A stretch of 64,000 nt of DNA from positions 1 through 64,000 of the forward strand of contig JAIETF010000056.1 of NCBI GenBank assembly GCA_019745415.1. The letters run 5' to 3'. Source of the stretch: Candidatus Obscuribacterales bacterium. Its GTDB lineage: Bacteria; Cyanobacteriota; Vampirovibrionia; Obscuribacterales; Obscuribacteraceae. Position 1 is the stretch's first letter; the number at the start of each line of letters is the position of its first letter. Both the position numbers and the translations under genes were made by a program. The notes beneath the pieces were generated by a model. It had not been told where the DNA came from. It saw only the letters and a program-made list of their open reading frames with translations, and ran no database searches. Shown here one piece after another: positions 51,301 through 59,462 of this stretch.

Positions 51301-51572
51301 CAAAAAAAAATTGCCTTTGATCGTCCTATCGATTGAGCAGAAATGTTTGCCAACACTGATGAAAGGATGATTTCTCCTAACTTGGGGGCACCATGGCTTT
51401 GTCCCTGTATCTTTCTTTGGCTGCGTTTGCATAGGCTGGGGCTATCTTTCGCTCGATAACTTTTCAGGACCAGAAGCACAAAACACCCAAATAGAAGGCG
51501 CAAAACAGTCAGTTTCAGTTTCCTGAGCGGAAGCTTGTTTTGTGTCGATGGTCCATTTCCAGGAGAAAAACT

Positions 51573-52367
51573 ATGTTATGTCCTCACTGTAATTCGCCTC
51601 GGCACATGCTTTGCGCCGATGGCTTCCGTCACAAAGTCGCCGTCAATGTTGACTTCTCAATCGTCGGTGCTGATGCCGATGCTGCTTCTGTGCTTTCAGC
51701 CTTGGCTCGCGGCGAGAGCAATAATCTGCTTGGTCCCGGTACTTCGGAGTCTAATGTCGGCGTGAGCGGCTTGATCAAGCCGGTTCGTAAAGATGAAAGT
51801 TTGCTGGTGGTTTTGCCGGTCTATGCCGATATCGGTTTGGCTGACTTTGGCAGAGCGCTGTTTCGCACCTTCTTGCCTGCTTCGCTGGTTGATACCGCAA
51901 GTGGTGTCACTGTGCGCGGCGCTGACGGGCTTGTCTTCCCCGGCACCTTTGGTTCGACCATGTCTATCGCTCTTCCCGAGCAGAATGGTCAGCGTACAAC
52001 TGCTTTACTGATCGGGCTCGGCTCTCGTTCCGATTGCGAACGCAAGGGGCTTTGTGGTCTTGTCGGTACGTCTCTCGACAGCGCCTTGAGCGGTCTCTAC
52101 AGCCACCTTGTCATTGACCTTGCCGACTTCACCGATACCGCCGTACACGGGCGCGAAATCGGTTCCGTCTCCCGTTGTCGCCTTTCTCTGGCCATTCTCG
52201 AAGATGACGCTCAGCTTGTGCTCAGCGAGATGTCTCTTTTGGTCAAGCCCAACCAGGTTTCAGCTTTGTGCGAAGGCATCGACGTGGCTGGACCACTTTG
52301 CTCTCATTGCAATCATCCGCGCACCGGCACCATCAAGCTGAAGCGTCCTGAACCGCATCAAGACTAA
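51573..52367 (+). CDS. Free-standing M17_N/macro-like protein A with terminal CxxC motifs
   Basis: 264 aa from ATG 51573 (AGGAGA six bases upstream). It begins with CPHCNSPRHMLC and has CSHCNHP near the end, so the termini could share a metal site. The core resembles the N-terminal domain of leucyl aminopeptidases (M17_N, a macro-clan fold): a strand-helix pattern ending in TTALLIGLGSRSDCERKGLC. The M17 catalytic domain is absent. Eleven bases before the related gene at 52378; the three genes to 53566 form an operon. Confidence 0.65.
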   Translation: MLCPHCNSPRHMLCADGFRHKVAVNVDFSIVGADADAASVLSALARGESNNLLGPGTSESNVGVSGLIKPVRKDESLLVVLPVYADIGLADFGRALFRTFLPASLVDTASGVTVRGADGLVFPGTFGSTMSIALPEQNGQRTTALLIGLGSRSDCERKGLCGLVGTSLDSALSGLYSHLVIDLADFTDTAVHGREIGSVSRCRLSLAILEDDAQLVLSEMSLLVKPNQVSALCEGIDVAGPLCSHCNHPRTGTIKLKRPEPHQD

Positions 52368-52377
52368 GGAGTTCGAA

Positions 52378-52962
52378 ATGAAACCTGTGATTAAGGTAAT
52401 CGGGGGTATTAGCCCCAAGCATGAGCATGGCGTCGAGTATGACCAGGCTGACCTGTTGATTCTCACTAAGGTCTATGGCCAAGACCTCGGCGGCGGTCCG
52501 CAGTCTTTTGATTTGCATCATGGCGGCGCCATAAGCAAGGCGATAGCTGAACAGAACTTTCACGGCGCTGCCGGGGAGCATCTCATTCTCTCTTTTGCCG
52601 GGCAGGACGGTGCTCGGCGCTATGTGGCCGTAGTCGGCTTGGGTAAGCCTGAGGAAGTGGGCAAGCGGAGGGTTTGCGCTCTCTTCAACTATGCCTTCGA
52701 CCTGGCTCGCCTGCCCGAGATTCAGGCTAAGAGCCTCATCTTTCCTATCTTTCCTTATCGCAGCACCGGCGCTGTTTTGAACTTGCGAGCTACCGGGGCA
52801 ATCTTGCGTTGCCTTGTTGCTGAGCGGGCTGAACGCGGTACGCTCGCCCCCTTGGAGGAAATTCGCGTGCTTTGCGCCCCGCAGGCCCGCGCCCACATCG
52901 AGAGCGGTATGGCTGTGGAGCATTCGCTTTGCAGTCAGTGTCGCATTCCCAAACTTCGCTAA
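52378..52962 (+). CDS. Free-standing M17_N/macro-like protein B with C-terminal CxxC
   Basis: 194 aa, AAGGAG before the ATG. The order of elements matches M17_N: YDQADLLILTKVYGQDLGGG, AISKAIAEQNFHGAAGEHLI, RYVAVVGLGKPEEVGKRRVC and SLIFPIFPYRSTGAVLNLRA, with RVLC as the last strand. It ends with LCSQCRIPKLR, parallel to LCSHCNHP in protein A, so the two are paralogs with a shared zinc-finger-like end. No peptidase domain. It may bind a nucleotide or ADP-ribose-like ligand, as macro folds do, but that is inference. Confidence 0.7.
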   Translation: MKPVIKVIGGISPKHEHGVEYDQADLLILTKVYGQDLGGGPQSFDLHHGGAISKAIAEQNFHGAAGEHLILSFAGQDGARRYVAVVGLGKPEEVGKRRVCALFNYAFDLARLPEIQAKSLIFPIFPYRSTGAVLNLRATGAILRCLVAERAERGTLAPLEEIRVLCAPQARAHIESGMAVEHSLCSQCRIPKLR

Positions 52963-52990
52963 TTCCTAGACCCTAAGAGAGGAACTGACC

Positions 52991-53566
52991 ATGATCACCG
53001 ACAAAATCGACCTTCAGCAGATTCGCAAGAGCGTTCTGCGTTCGCAATTGCTTGCTTTGGAGTCGCAGGCTCAGGCCATCTATTATCTTGGCACGGAGCA
53101 CCGGCAGGGCATCGATCTGGGTCGCAATCCCGAGATCTACCTGGTGGTGCAAGATGTGAAGGACATCGCCCAGACTGCCAGGGCCACCGTGGACGAAGCG
53201 AAGAACCTGAGCGGCGAGGAGATTCTCGCTCGCCTGCAGGGACTGCAGACCATCGCCCACAGCGTGGTGGCGCGCGCCGAAGAGGCTTATCAGCACATGG
53301 CTACCGATGCCGATCGGCGCTTGGATGAACACCTGAGCGACAATCTCGACAAGGGCGAGAAGGCCAGTGAACTGCCCGAAGTGCCTGAGGACAAGCGGCA
53401 TCTCCGGGCGCGAGCCTATATGGCTTGTCACTGTGCCGAGACCGACCAGCATCTCACCTTCAAGATTCAAGTGCGGGCAATCTGCGACCTGGCTCTGGAG
53501 CTTGCTTTCACCGCGGCGGCTGAGAGCGGTCACGACTATCCCCGTGACAGCAAGTACTGGGATTGA
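52991..53566 (+). CDS. Helical protein, third gene of the M17_N-like operon
   Basis: 191 aa, AGAGGAA before the ATG. Entirely helical and charged, with no signal peptide or membrane segment (SQLLALESQAQAIYYLGTEH, RARAYMACHCAETDQHLTFK). His/Cys in YMACHCAETDQH could bind metal. GC-rich, C-ending codons. Terminators follow directly. No family recognised; function presumably tied to the two M17_N-like proteins. Confidence 0.65.
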   Translation: MITDKIDLQQIRKSVLRSQLLALESQAQAIYYLGTEHRQGIDLGRNPEIYLVVQDVKDIAQTARATVDEAKNLSGEEILARLQGLQTIAHSVVARAEEAYQHMATDADRRLDEHLSDNLDKGEKASELPEVPEDKRHLRARAYMACHCAETDQHLTFKIQVRAICDLALELAFTAAAESGHDYPRDSKYWD

Positions 53567-53576
53567 TCCGGCAGCG

Positions 53577-53650
53577 AATTAGCGCTCTAGGGCGCTAATT
53601 TGTCGCGCTTTGTTACCGGGAAGGGCGCTTTGTCGCTCTTCCCGGTCTTC
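53577..53650 (+). terminator. Double terminator of the M17_N-like operon
   Basis: AATTAGCGC/GCGCTAATT (53577-53600) is a perfect 9-bp stem. CCGGGAAGGGCG (53616-53627) pairs with CGCTCTTCCCGG (53634-53645, one G-T) and is followed by TCTTCCTTTTT. The rest of the 461-base gap to 54029 is AT-rich without a recognisable element. Confidence 0.82.
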
Positions 53651-54028
53651 CTTTTTGCTCTCTAAATATGATATAAAATAGTAGAAAAATTTACTGTTGA
53701 TGATTACCAGTCTTGCGCAAGAGAGTTTGCTTGAAGGGGCTGTCAAGGAGGGGCTTTGCGACGCTGCGCTAACTGCTTCACTTGGCAATATTGGGTTGTT
53801 CCAGGCTCTATGAAAGCTTTAGTTGAAGAGATTCATGATTCAAAGAACGAAATCAGTTGAACCGCTAGGTTTCTGCTTCATAAACTTTACTGGCATTTAT
53901 TTTCTTCTTTCTCAACACATACACCCACAATACGAAATGCTTTTCGGTCTGACTTAGAGGAACGTTTGTTCTCTAGATCGAGCCGTATTGGGGTGACCTC
54001 TCAGAACATCCAAAATATGGAGGTCCAT

Positions 54029-55087
54029 ATGTTCAAGAAGTACCGGATCATCGGACCCGATGATCCAAACTATTCGCGCATGAAAAAGCGCCTTCTGGAG
54101 ACTTGGCTCAAGACCTTGGCCGGCTATGGTTTGATGGGATTGCTTGTCTTTGCCGCTTTCTGGGGATTTGGCTACAGCTATCGTTTTCAGCTCGGTTTTG
54201 GGCTCTTGTGGTTCCTGGTGCCGGTGCTCTCCTGGTGGTTCAGCGCCAAGATCGCCATTGCCATGACCAAGTCGACGCCTGCCGACCCTCAGAACCCCGA
54301 GCACAAGCGTCTCATCGATATCGTCGACAGAGTCTATGCTCGCAGCGGGCTGAAGTTCAAGCCGCCGGTCTACATCTCCGACAATCCGCTGCCCAACGCC
54401 TTCGCCACCGGTCCCATCCATCGCAAGGCAGTGGTTGCCGCCACCCGCGGACTTTTCCTCACCGGTATGACCGATGCCGAAATCGAAGCAGTCTTTGCTC
54501 ACGAACTTGGGCACGTCAAAAACTATGATGTGGCGATCAATTCGATGCTTTCGGTTTTGTCGATGATCTTCTTCATGATCGTCGATGCCGGTGTCAAGGT
54601 TCTCATGGCCGGCATCCGTATCTTCAACAAAGATTTCGGTGTGCGTCCTGAGTTGCGCAGCAAACCGCGAGGATTCTTTACCGGCGTTCTGGAATGGGTG
54701 GTCATGTATCTCATCTTCCAGCTTACCGGGCAGATGACCAAGGTGGTGCAGATGTTCGTCATGCGCTCGCGCGAATCGGCTGCCGATGCCACCGGCTCGC
54801 TCATGACCGGCAAGCCCTGCGACTTGGCTACGGCACTGCTGAAGCTGGTCGCCTATGTGGAAAAGAATCGGCCGCGCGGACGTGATGCAGAACTCTACCG
54901 GGCGCTGCGTCCAGTCATGACCATCGATCCTCTCTTTGATGCCAGCCGTGCCGAGCCAGAGCCCCAGGGGCTTTGGCAGCGTTTGGTGCGCTTCTGGCGT
55001 ATGCTTCAGCTCACTCATCCGCCTGTGCCCGAGCGGGTGCAGGCTCTGGAGAAGATGAACGGCTCAGCCTGTAATCTCCAGATCTAA
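54029..55087 (+). CDS. htpX: HtpX-family membrane metalloprotease
   Basis: 352 aa from ATG 54029 (GGAGG upstream; the open frame begins 21 codons earlier). N-terminal TM helices (YGLMGLLVFAAFWGFGYSYR, LGFGLLWFLVPVLSWWF), the M48 motif FAHELGHVKNYD, a second hydrophobic hairpin (LSVLSMIFFMIVDAGVKVLM, VVMYLIFQLTG), and the third zinc ligand Glu in SRESAADATG. The C-terminal HPPVPERVQAL is typical of HtpX. It degrades misfolded inner-membrane proteins alongside FtsH, two of which are in this window. Followed 12 bases later by a sedolisin gene. Confidence 0.92.
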   Translation: MFKKYRIIGPDDPNYSRMKKRLLETWLKTLAGYGLMGLLVFAAFWGFGYSYRFQLGFGLLWFLVPVLSWWFSAKIAIAMTKSTPADPQNPEHKRLIDIVDRVYARSGLKFKPPVYISDNPLPNAFATGPIHRKAVVAATRGLFLTGMTDAEIEAVFAHELGHVKNYDVAINSMLSVLSMIFFMIVDAGVKVLMAGIRIFNKDFGVRPELRSKPRGFFTGVLEWVVMYLIFQLTGQMTKVVQMFVMRSRESAADATGSLMTGKPCDLATALLKLVAYVEKNRPRGRDAELYRALRPVMTIDPLFDASRAEPEPQGLWQRLVRFWRMLQLTHPPVPERVQALEKMNGSACNLQI

Positions 55088-55099
55088 TCAGGAAGAACT

Positions 55100-56860
55100 A
55101 TGCGTAAGAAAATCTCCGGCAGGCTACTCGGCATCGTCGCCGTGGTCAGCCTGCTTTCTGTTTGTGCCTGGTATCTCACTGACGCCGGGCGCAGTTTGGG
55201 CAATCTTTTCGGAATTTCCAGCTCGGAAGTGACCCTCTCCGGATCCACTCCCGATACCGTTGGTAATTCCACGCTCATCGGTCGCAGTGACCGCGAGCGG
55301 AAGATTGAGTTTGTGGTTGGTTTGGCTCTCAATGACGAAGCGGACCTGGACGCTCTGCTCGAAAGACAGGCCAATCCTCAGTCGGTCGACTATCTGCGTT
55401 TTCTGACACCGGCCGATTTCGCGCTTCGTTATGCGCCCAGCCAGACCAACGTCGACGAAGTGGTTAAGTTTCTCGCCGCCAACGGCATCAAGGTCAAGGC
55501 AATAGCTCCCAACCGCTTGCTCATTCAGGCAGAGGGCACTGTTGCGCAAGTTGAGAGGGCCTTCAAGGTCGAGATCAATGACTATCGCATTGCCTCAGGT
55601 AATTCCGCCAATGGCTCTGTCTCAAGCTTCTTCAGCAATGACCGAGATCCCTCCATTCCGCAGCATCTCAAGGACATCGTTGTCTCGGTGCTTGGTTTGA
55701 ATGATATCGACCGCATGGAGAGCCGCGCTCAGCGAGAGCCTCGCAACCTCGACAGTCAGTCGATGGCCAAGCCGAGGGCGTCGCAGTCGGCTCTGACGCC
55801 GCAGCAAGTGGCTTCCGCCTATAATTTGCCCAATGCCAATAACCCCGACGCCGGACGCACGCTTTCCGGTAAGGGGGTCGATATGGCCATCGTCACTGCT
55901 GAAGGTTACAAGAAAACCGATGTGGAGACCTACTGGCGTCATCATGGCGTCAACCGTACCGGGCGTGTCGTCGACATTCCCATTGGCGGCACTACCACTG
56001 CCGTGAATGATGAAACAACTATGGATCTCGAGCTAATGGGGGCGCAGATTCCCGCCGCCGATATCTATATGTACATCGCTGCCGATGCCCGTTTCGTCAA
56101 CTTTGCTTTGGCTTTCAACCAGATGGTCACCGATAATAAAGCTGATGTGATGAGCGTTAGCTGGGGGCTTTGCGAGCGGGGGACCGGCTGGCTCATGATC
56201 AAGACCGAGAATGCCATCTTCAAACAGGCTGCGGCCCAGGGTATCGCCCTGTTCGCCTCTTCGGGCGATGACGGCGTTTACGACTGCAAAGAAAAGAAGC
56301 TGCGCTGGGAAGTGGACTTTCCCTCTTCCAGTCCTTATGTCACCGCTGTTGGTGGCACGTCGCTCTATTTGAGCCGCGGCAAGCGCTCTAGCGAATCGGC
56401 TTGGTCCGGCTCAGGCGGCGGCATTTCCAATCATTTTGCCCGTCCGTCCTGGCAGCATGGCAGCGGTGTGCCTCAGGGCGACAAGCGTGTTTCTGCCGAC
56501 ATAGCCATGGCTGCCGATCCGTACACCGGCTATTCGGTTTACTTTGAAGGGCAGTGGGCTAAAATTGGCGGCACAAGCGCCAGTTCGCCCAGTTGGGCCG
56601 CGCTCTGGGGGCTATCAGTCGAGGCTCTGGGCAAGAGGCTCGGACCTGCCAATGCTCATATCTACCGTCTTGGTCGTTCGGCTGACAGTGACAAAGCCTT
56701 CTTCGACATTCTCACCGGCGAGAACGGTGCTGGTCGAGGACCTGGCTATAAAGCTGCTCCTGGCTTTGATCATCCGACCGGGTGGGGTAGCCCCGACGGT
56801 GTCGAACTGATTCGTCTGCTTGAGGCTCAGCATCCCAAGGCTGCACGTCCCAAGTCTTGA
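55100..56860 (+). CDS. S53 (sedolisin/kumamolisin) serine-carboxyl peptidase
   Basis: 586 aa. N-terminal anchor or signal (ISGRLLGIVAVVSLLSVCAW), an activation pro-domain (EFVVGLALNDEADLDALLER ... YLRFLTPADFALRYAPS), then the catalytic domain: Glu and Asp in NDETTMDLELMGAQ, oxyanion Asp in FASSGDDGVYD, Ser in GGTSASSPSWAAL, and a C-terminal Ca2+ site starting DILTGENGAG. The family is active at acid pH outside the cell. An operon with htpX (12-base gap) is unusual and links it to envelope protein turnover. Confidence 0.93.
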   Translation: MRKKISGRLLGIVAVVSLLSVCAWYLTDAGRSLGNLFGISSSEVTLSGSTPDTVGNSTLIGRSDRERKIEFVVGLALNDEADLDALLERQANPQSVDYLRFLTPADFALRYAPSQTNVDEVVKFLAANGIKVKAIAPNRLLIQAEGTVAQVERAFKVEINDYRIASGNSANGSVSSFFSNDRDPSIPQHLKDIVVSVLGLNDIDRMESRAQREPRNLDSQSMAKPRASQSALTPQQVASAYNLPNANNPDAGRTLSGKGVDMAIVTAEGYKKTDVETYWRHHGVNRTGRVVDIPIGGTTTAVNDETTMDLELMGAQIPAADIYMYIAADARFVNFALAFNQMVTDNKADVMSVSWGLCERGTGWLMIKTENAIFKQAAAQGIALFASSGDDGVYDCKEKKLRWEVDFPSSSPYVTAVGGTSLYLSRGKRSSESAWSGSGGGISNHFARPSWQHGSGVPQGDKRVSADIAMAADPYTGYSVYFEGQWAKIGGTSASSPSWAALWGLSVEALGKRLGPANAHIYRLGRSADSDKAFFDILTGENGAGRGPGYKAAPGFDHPTGWGSPDGVELIRLLEAQHPKAARPKS

Positions 56861-56886
56861 TTGGATTGGATTAGATTGGCGATTGC

Positions 56887-56923
56887 GAGAGGGTAGCTTC
56901 GGCTACCCTCTCCAATTTTTTTT
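56887..56923 (+). terminator. Terminator of the htpX-sedolisin operon
   Basis: GAGAGGGTAGC (56887-56897) and GCTACCCTCTC (56902-56912) close a stable TTCG tetraloop, followed by a T8 run. Confidence 0.93.
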
Positions 56924-56931
56924 GTTTCTTT

Positions 56932-56949
56932 AATACTAAGCAGTATAGT
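56932..56949. repeat. Dispersed element AATACTAAGCNGTATAGT, copy 2
   Basis: AATACTAAGCAGTATAGT differs by one base from copy 1 at 35173. It lies between convergent genes, right after the T run of the terminator, so a simple promoter role for the plus strand is unlikely here. Confidence 0.65.
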
Positions 56950-56986
56950 AAGCTGAATTTATAGTTAAATAAATTGTCTATACTCT

Positions 56987-57574
56987 TTAGTCGCCGCTGC
57001 GTGCCCGGTTGAGCATTAGTTTGGTGATTGACTTGAGGGTGCTGAATACACCTTTTCCTTCCATGGCCACTGCTTCAAAGGCTGGAACTTTTGTGTGATT
57101 CAGCTCTGCTTCCATCCTTTCTACATCCATGGCGGTTGTCAGGTCGCGTTTGTTATATTGCAAGACCCAGGGGATGTCTTCCAGAGTAAGGCGATATTCT
57201 CTCAGGTTGTCCATCATGTTTCGCAGTGATGCCTGATTCTCTTCCGAACGGGTGACGTTAGAGTCGGCAACAAAAACAATGCCGTCTACATCGCGCAAAA
57301 TTAGCTTGCGGCTTTTGTTGTACTCTTCCTGTCCCGGCACCGTGTACATCGAAATTCTAGCCTTGAAGCCATTAATCGAACCTAGGTCGAGAGGCATAAA
57401 GTCGAAGAATAATGTCCTTTCTGTTTCAGTGGCGAGACTGACCAGTTCGCCTCTTGATTGCGGAGCCAGCTGACTGTGGATGATTTTCAGATTGGTCGTC
57501 TTGCCGCCCAAGCCTGTGCCGTAATAGACCAGCTTGAAGTTGATTTCTTTAGTTCCGTAGTTGACTAGGGCCAT
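56987..57574 (-). CDS. mglA: MglA-like small Ras-family GTPase
   Basis: 195 aa. P loop GTGLGGKTTN (residues ~19-28), switch region TERTLFFDFMPLDLG, TVPGQEEYNKSRK, and guanine specificity in YNKRDL. MglA sets cell polarity and drives gliding or twitching in Myxococcus and others. No MglB-type roadblock activator is next to it. The gene upstream (57663-59327) carries a PATAN domain; PATAN proteins and MglA recur together in bacteria with surface motility, so they probably work together. Confidence 0.92.
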   Translation of the reverse strand: MALVNYGTKEINFKLVYYGTGLGGKTTNLKIIHSQLAPQSRGELVSLATETERTLFFDFMPLDLGSINGFKARISMYTVPGQEEYNKSRKLILRDVDGIVFVADSNVTRSEENQASLRNMMDNLREYRLTLEDIPWVLQYNKRDLTTAMDVERMEAELNHTKVPAFEAVAMEGKGVFSTLKSITKLMLNRARSGD

Positions 57575-57662
57575 TGTGACTGCGTTCTTCCAATCTAGTT
57601 TGATTTGTTTACTTTCAATTCTTCATTCAATTCTTCATTCTTTTCTTACCCTGGATTTCAGG

Positions 57663-59327
57663 TCATGTCTTACCTTCACATGACTTGAACTCAACTATGG
57701 GGAGATTATTTCGTCTTGCGTATTTTTTTGCTTCCGAGGCGACGCTCAAAAGTCCACCGGCAGTCTTGCAGTCTTGCGGAATAGCAGCAATGCCGAAAGC
57801 CATACTAAGGTTTGCAGTTTCCATACCAGGAATGGGTGAGGCTTTCATTCTCTCCAAAATGCGTTGAGCCACTACGATAGCAGACTTACTGCTTGTCTGG
57901 GGCAGCAAGATACCAAAGTCGAAAGTTTCAAAATGACCCAATATGTCAATTTCGCGCTTTACACCTTTCACTCTATGCAATAAGGCTTTGGCTATGCCAC
58001 TCGGCACGATCTCTAAACTACTGCCGTTATCTGACATGAGGTCGAAAATAATCAGTGAAAAAGCTTTGCCGTCGCGCTCAAAGCGCCCTAGTTCTTGTTT
58101 GACAAAGAACTGTAGCACTGGATAGGAATAAACCTCGGTTTCCGGTCTCATTAGGGTCTTCAGTGCATTCTGAATTGCAGCTTCATCTATCTGATAGGCA
58201 GGCTCAATCGAGGCTTCGCTCGGTGTTTGATTGCTGGCTTGCAGAGCCAATTGCACAAGTCCGACCTGAAGCAAATTGTAAAGTACCGGCACCCATTCCA
58301 GCTTGGTTAGGGGCATGCGTCTGAGCAAATCAAAAAGATTGGTTTGATTGTCAATCTCAACATAAAAGTCTTTCTGCAACTGCATGTTATAGCCTGTGCC
58401 GCGACCAGCCAGCTGCTCAAATTGTGCTTCAGACAAATTGGGATAGACCTGTCTGAGAAAAGTGTCCATGGTAAGACCAATGTTTTTCAGATAATTGCTC
58501 TGGTCTAGAAAGCCCATGCTTTCAATTATCAGACTGTCGAGTCTTTTGGTCACTGTTCTATCAGATGAAACCTCATTCTCGTAGAACTTGAATTTGCCTG
58601 AAACCCAGGTCAGGACGTCGATTATGGCGTTGTCTCCGCTAAATTCACCGCAGAGGGCATGGGTGGGTTGCCCGTCTTCCATATAAATTTCTGCACCGCT
58701 ATCAGTGCCGCCCAGGGTCAGTCGTCCGCTTTTCTTGCCTAGATGTAGTGATTGCAATACCGCAGGCAGAGCTAGTTTCTCCAAGTCTCCTTCCAAGGCG
58801 GCTTGCTGGTTATCGGTGCGGTTCGGGTCTTTCGGTCCCAGGTTGCGTGTGTAATCAGTAATCCCTTGCATGCTCTGACTGACAGCTTGCTGTTCCGGTG
58901 CTTCCGGAATCGAGAAATTGCCCGTGCTGGAGCGCTGATAGCTGGGTTGCTGTGAATGATCAGAGATCAGATCAACTGAGTCTTGCCCGGTGCATTCTGA
59001 TAAAACCAAGTTGTGAACCAATAGAACATCAATTGAAGGTAGGGTCCATTTCACTTCAGTGGAGGTGAGCGAGCCGATATAAAATGTCCAGAGCGGGTCG
59101 CCGTCCGCTGGACAAGAGACCTTGATCAGGTAGAGGGCATTTTGTCCGCTCACTGAAAAGGGGAGTTCCACATCAAAGCCGTCGCGCTTCTTGGCCTGGG
59201 CAAGGATGCTGTTCAGATCCTCCAAGGCTGGAGCGTTCCAAAGACGCGGCAATTTGAGCGGGCCTGAACCGCTCTCTTTAGGCTTTTGATTTTGTGATTG
59301 GCCGCGATTGAGATTGGATTTGAACAT
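57663..59327 (-). CDS. PATAN (DUF4388) protein with degenerate GGDEF-like C-terminus
   Basis: 554 aa from ATG 59327 (TTG two codons earlier possible). A PATAN domain spans about residues 185-280 (LEGDLEKLALPAVLQSLHLG, GRLTLGG, GAEIYMEDGQPTHALCGE). The C-terminal ~160 residues have the outline of a GGDEF domain (FSLIIFDLMSDNGSSLEI, DILGHFETFDFGILLP, LSMAFGIAAIP), but the GGDEF signature reads ETFDF, so cyclase activity is lost and it may only bind. Directly before mglA on the same strand. Confidence 0.82.
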   Translation of the reverse strand: MFKSNLNRGQSQNQKPKESGSGPLKLPRLWNAPALEDLNSILAQAKKRDGFDVELPFSVSGQNALYLIKVSCPADGDPLWTFYIGSLTSTEVKWTLPSIDVLLVHNLVLSECTGQDSVDLISDHSQQPSYQRSSTGNFSIPEAPEQQAVSQSMQGITDYTRNLGPKDPNRTDNQQAALEGDLEKLALPAVLQSLHLGKKSGRLTLGGTDSGAEIYMEDGQPTHALCGEFSGDNAIIDVLTWVSGKFKFYENEVSSDRTVTKRLDSLIIESMGFLDQSNYLKNIGLTMDTFLRQVYPNLSEAQFEQLAGRGTGYNMQLQKDFYVEIDNQTNLFDLLRRMPLTKLEWVPVLYNLLQVGLVQLALQASNQTPSEASIEPAYQIDEAAIQNALKTLMRPETEVYSYPVLQFFVKQELGRFERDGKAFSLIIFDLMSDNGSSLEIVPSGIAKALLHRVKGVKREIDILGHFETFDFGILLPQTSSKSAIVVAQRILERMKASPIPGMETANLSMAFGIAAIPQDCKTAGGLLSVASEAKKYARRNNLPIVEFKSCEGKT

Positions 59328-59462
59328 CAGCAAGAAAGAGTTTCCGGTTTTGGGCTTAAAAAAGAGGACTTAATCAATTTCATACCACCCTGATATATCT
59401 TTATGTCGCTTGATAATCACTTCTTTCTCAAACTTGCCCAAGCCGGTCTTTGGCGGTTAAGT

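Noticed and set aside
51826-51837. Another copy of the palindrome (CCGATATCGG)
   Set aside because: Only the inner ten bases match, and it is ordinary coding sequence in the M17_N-like gene.
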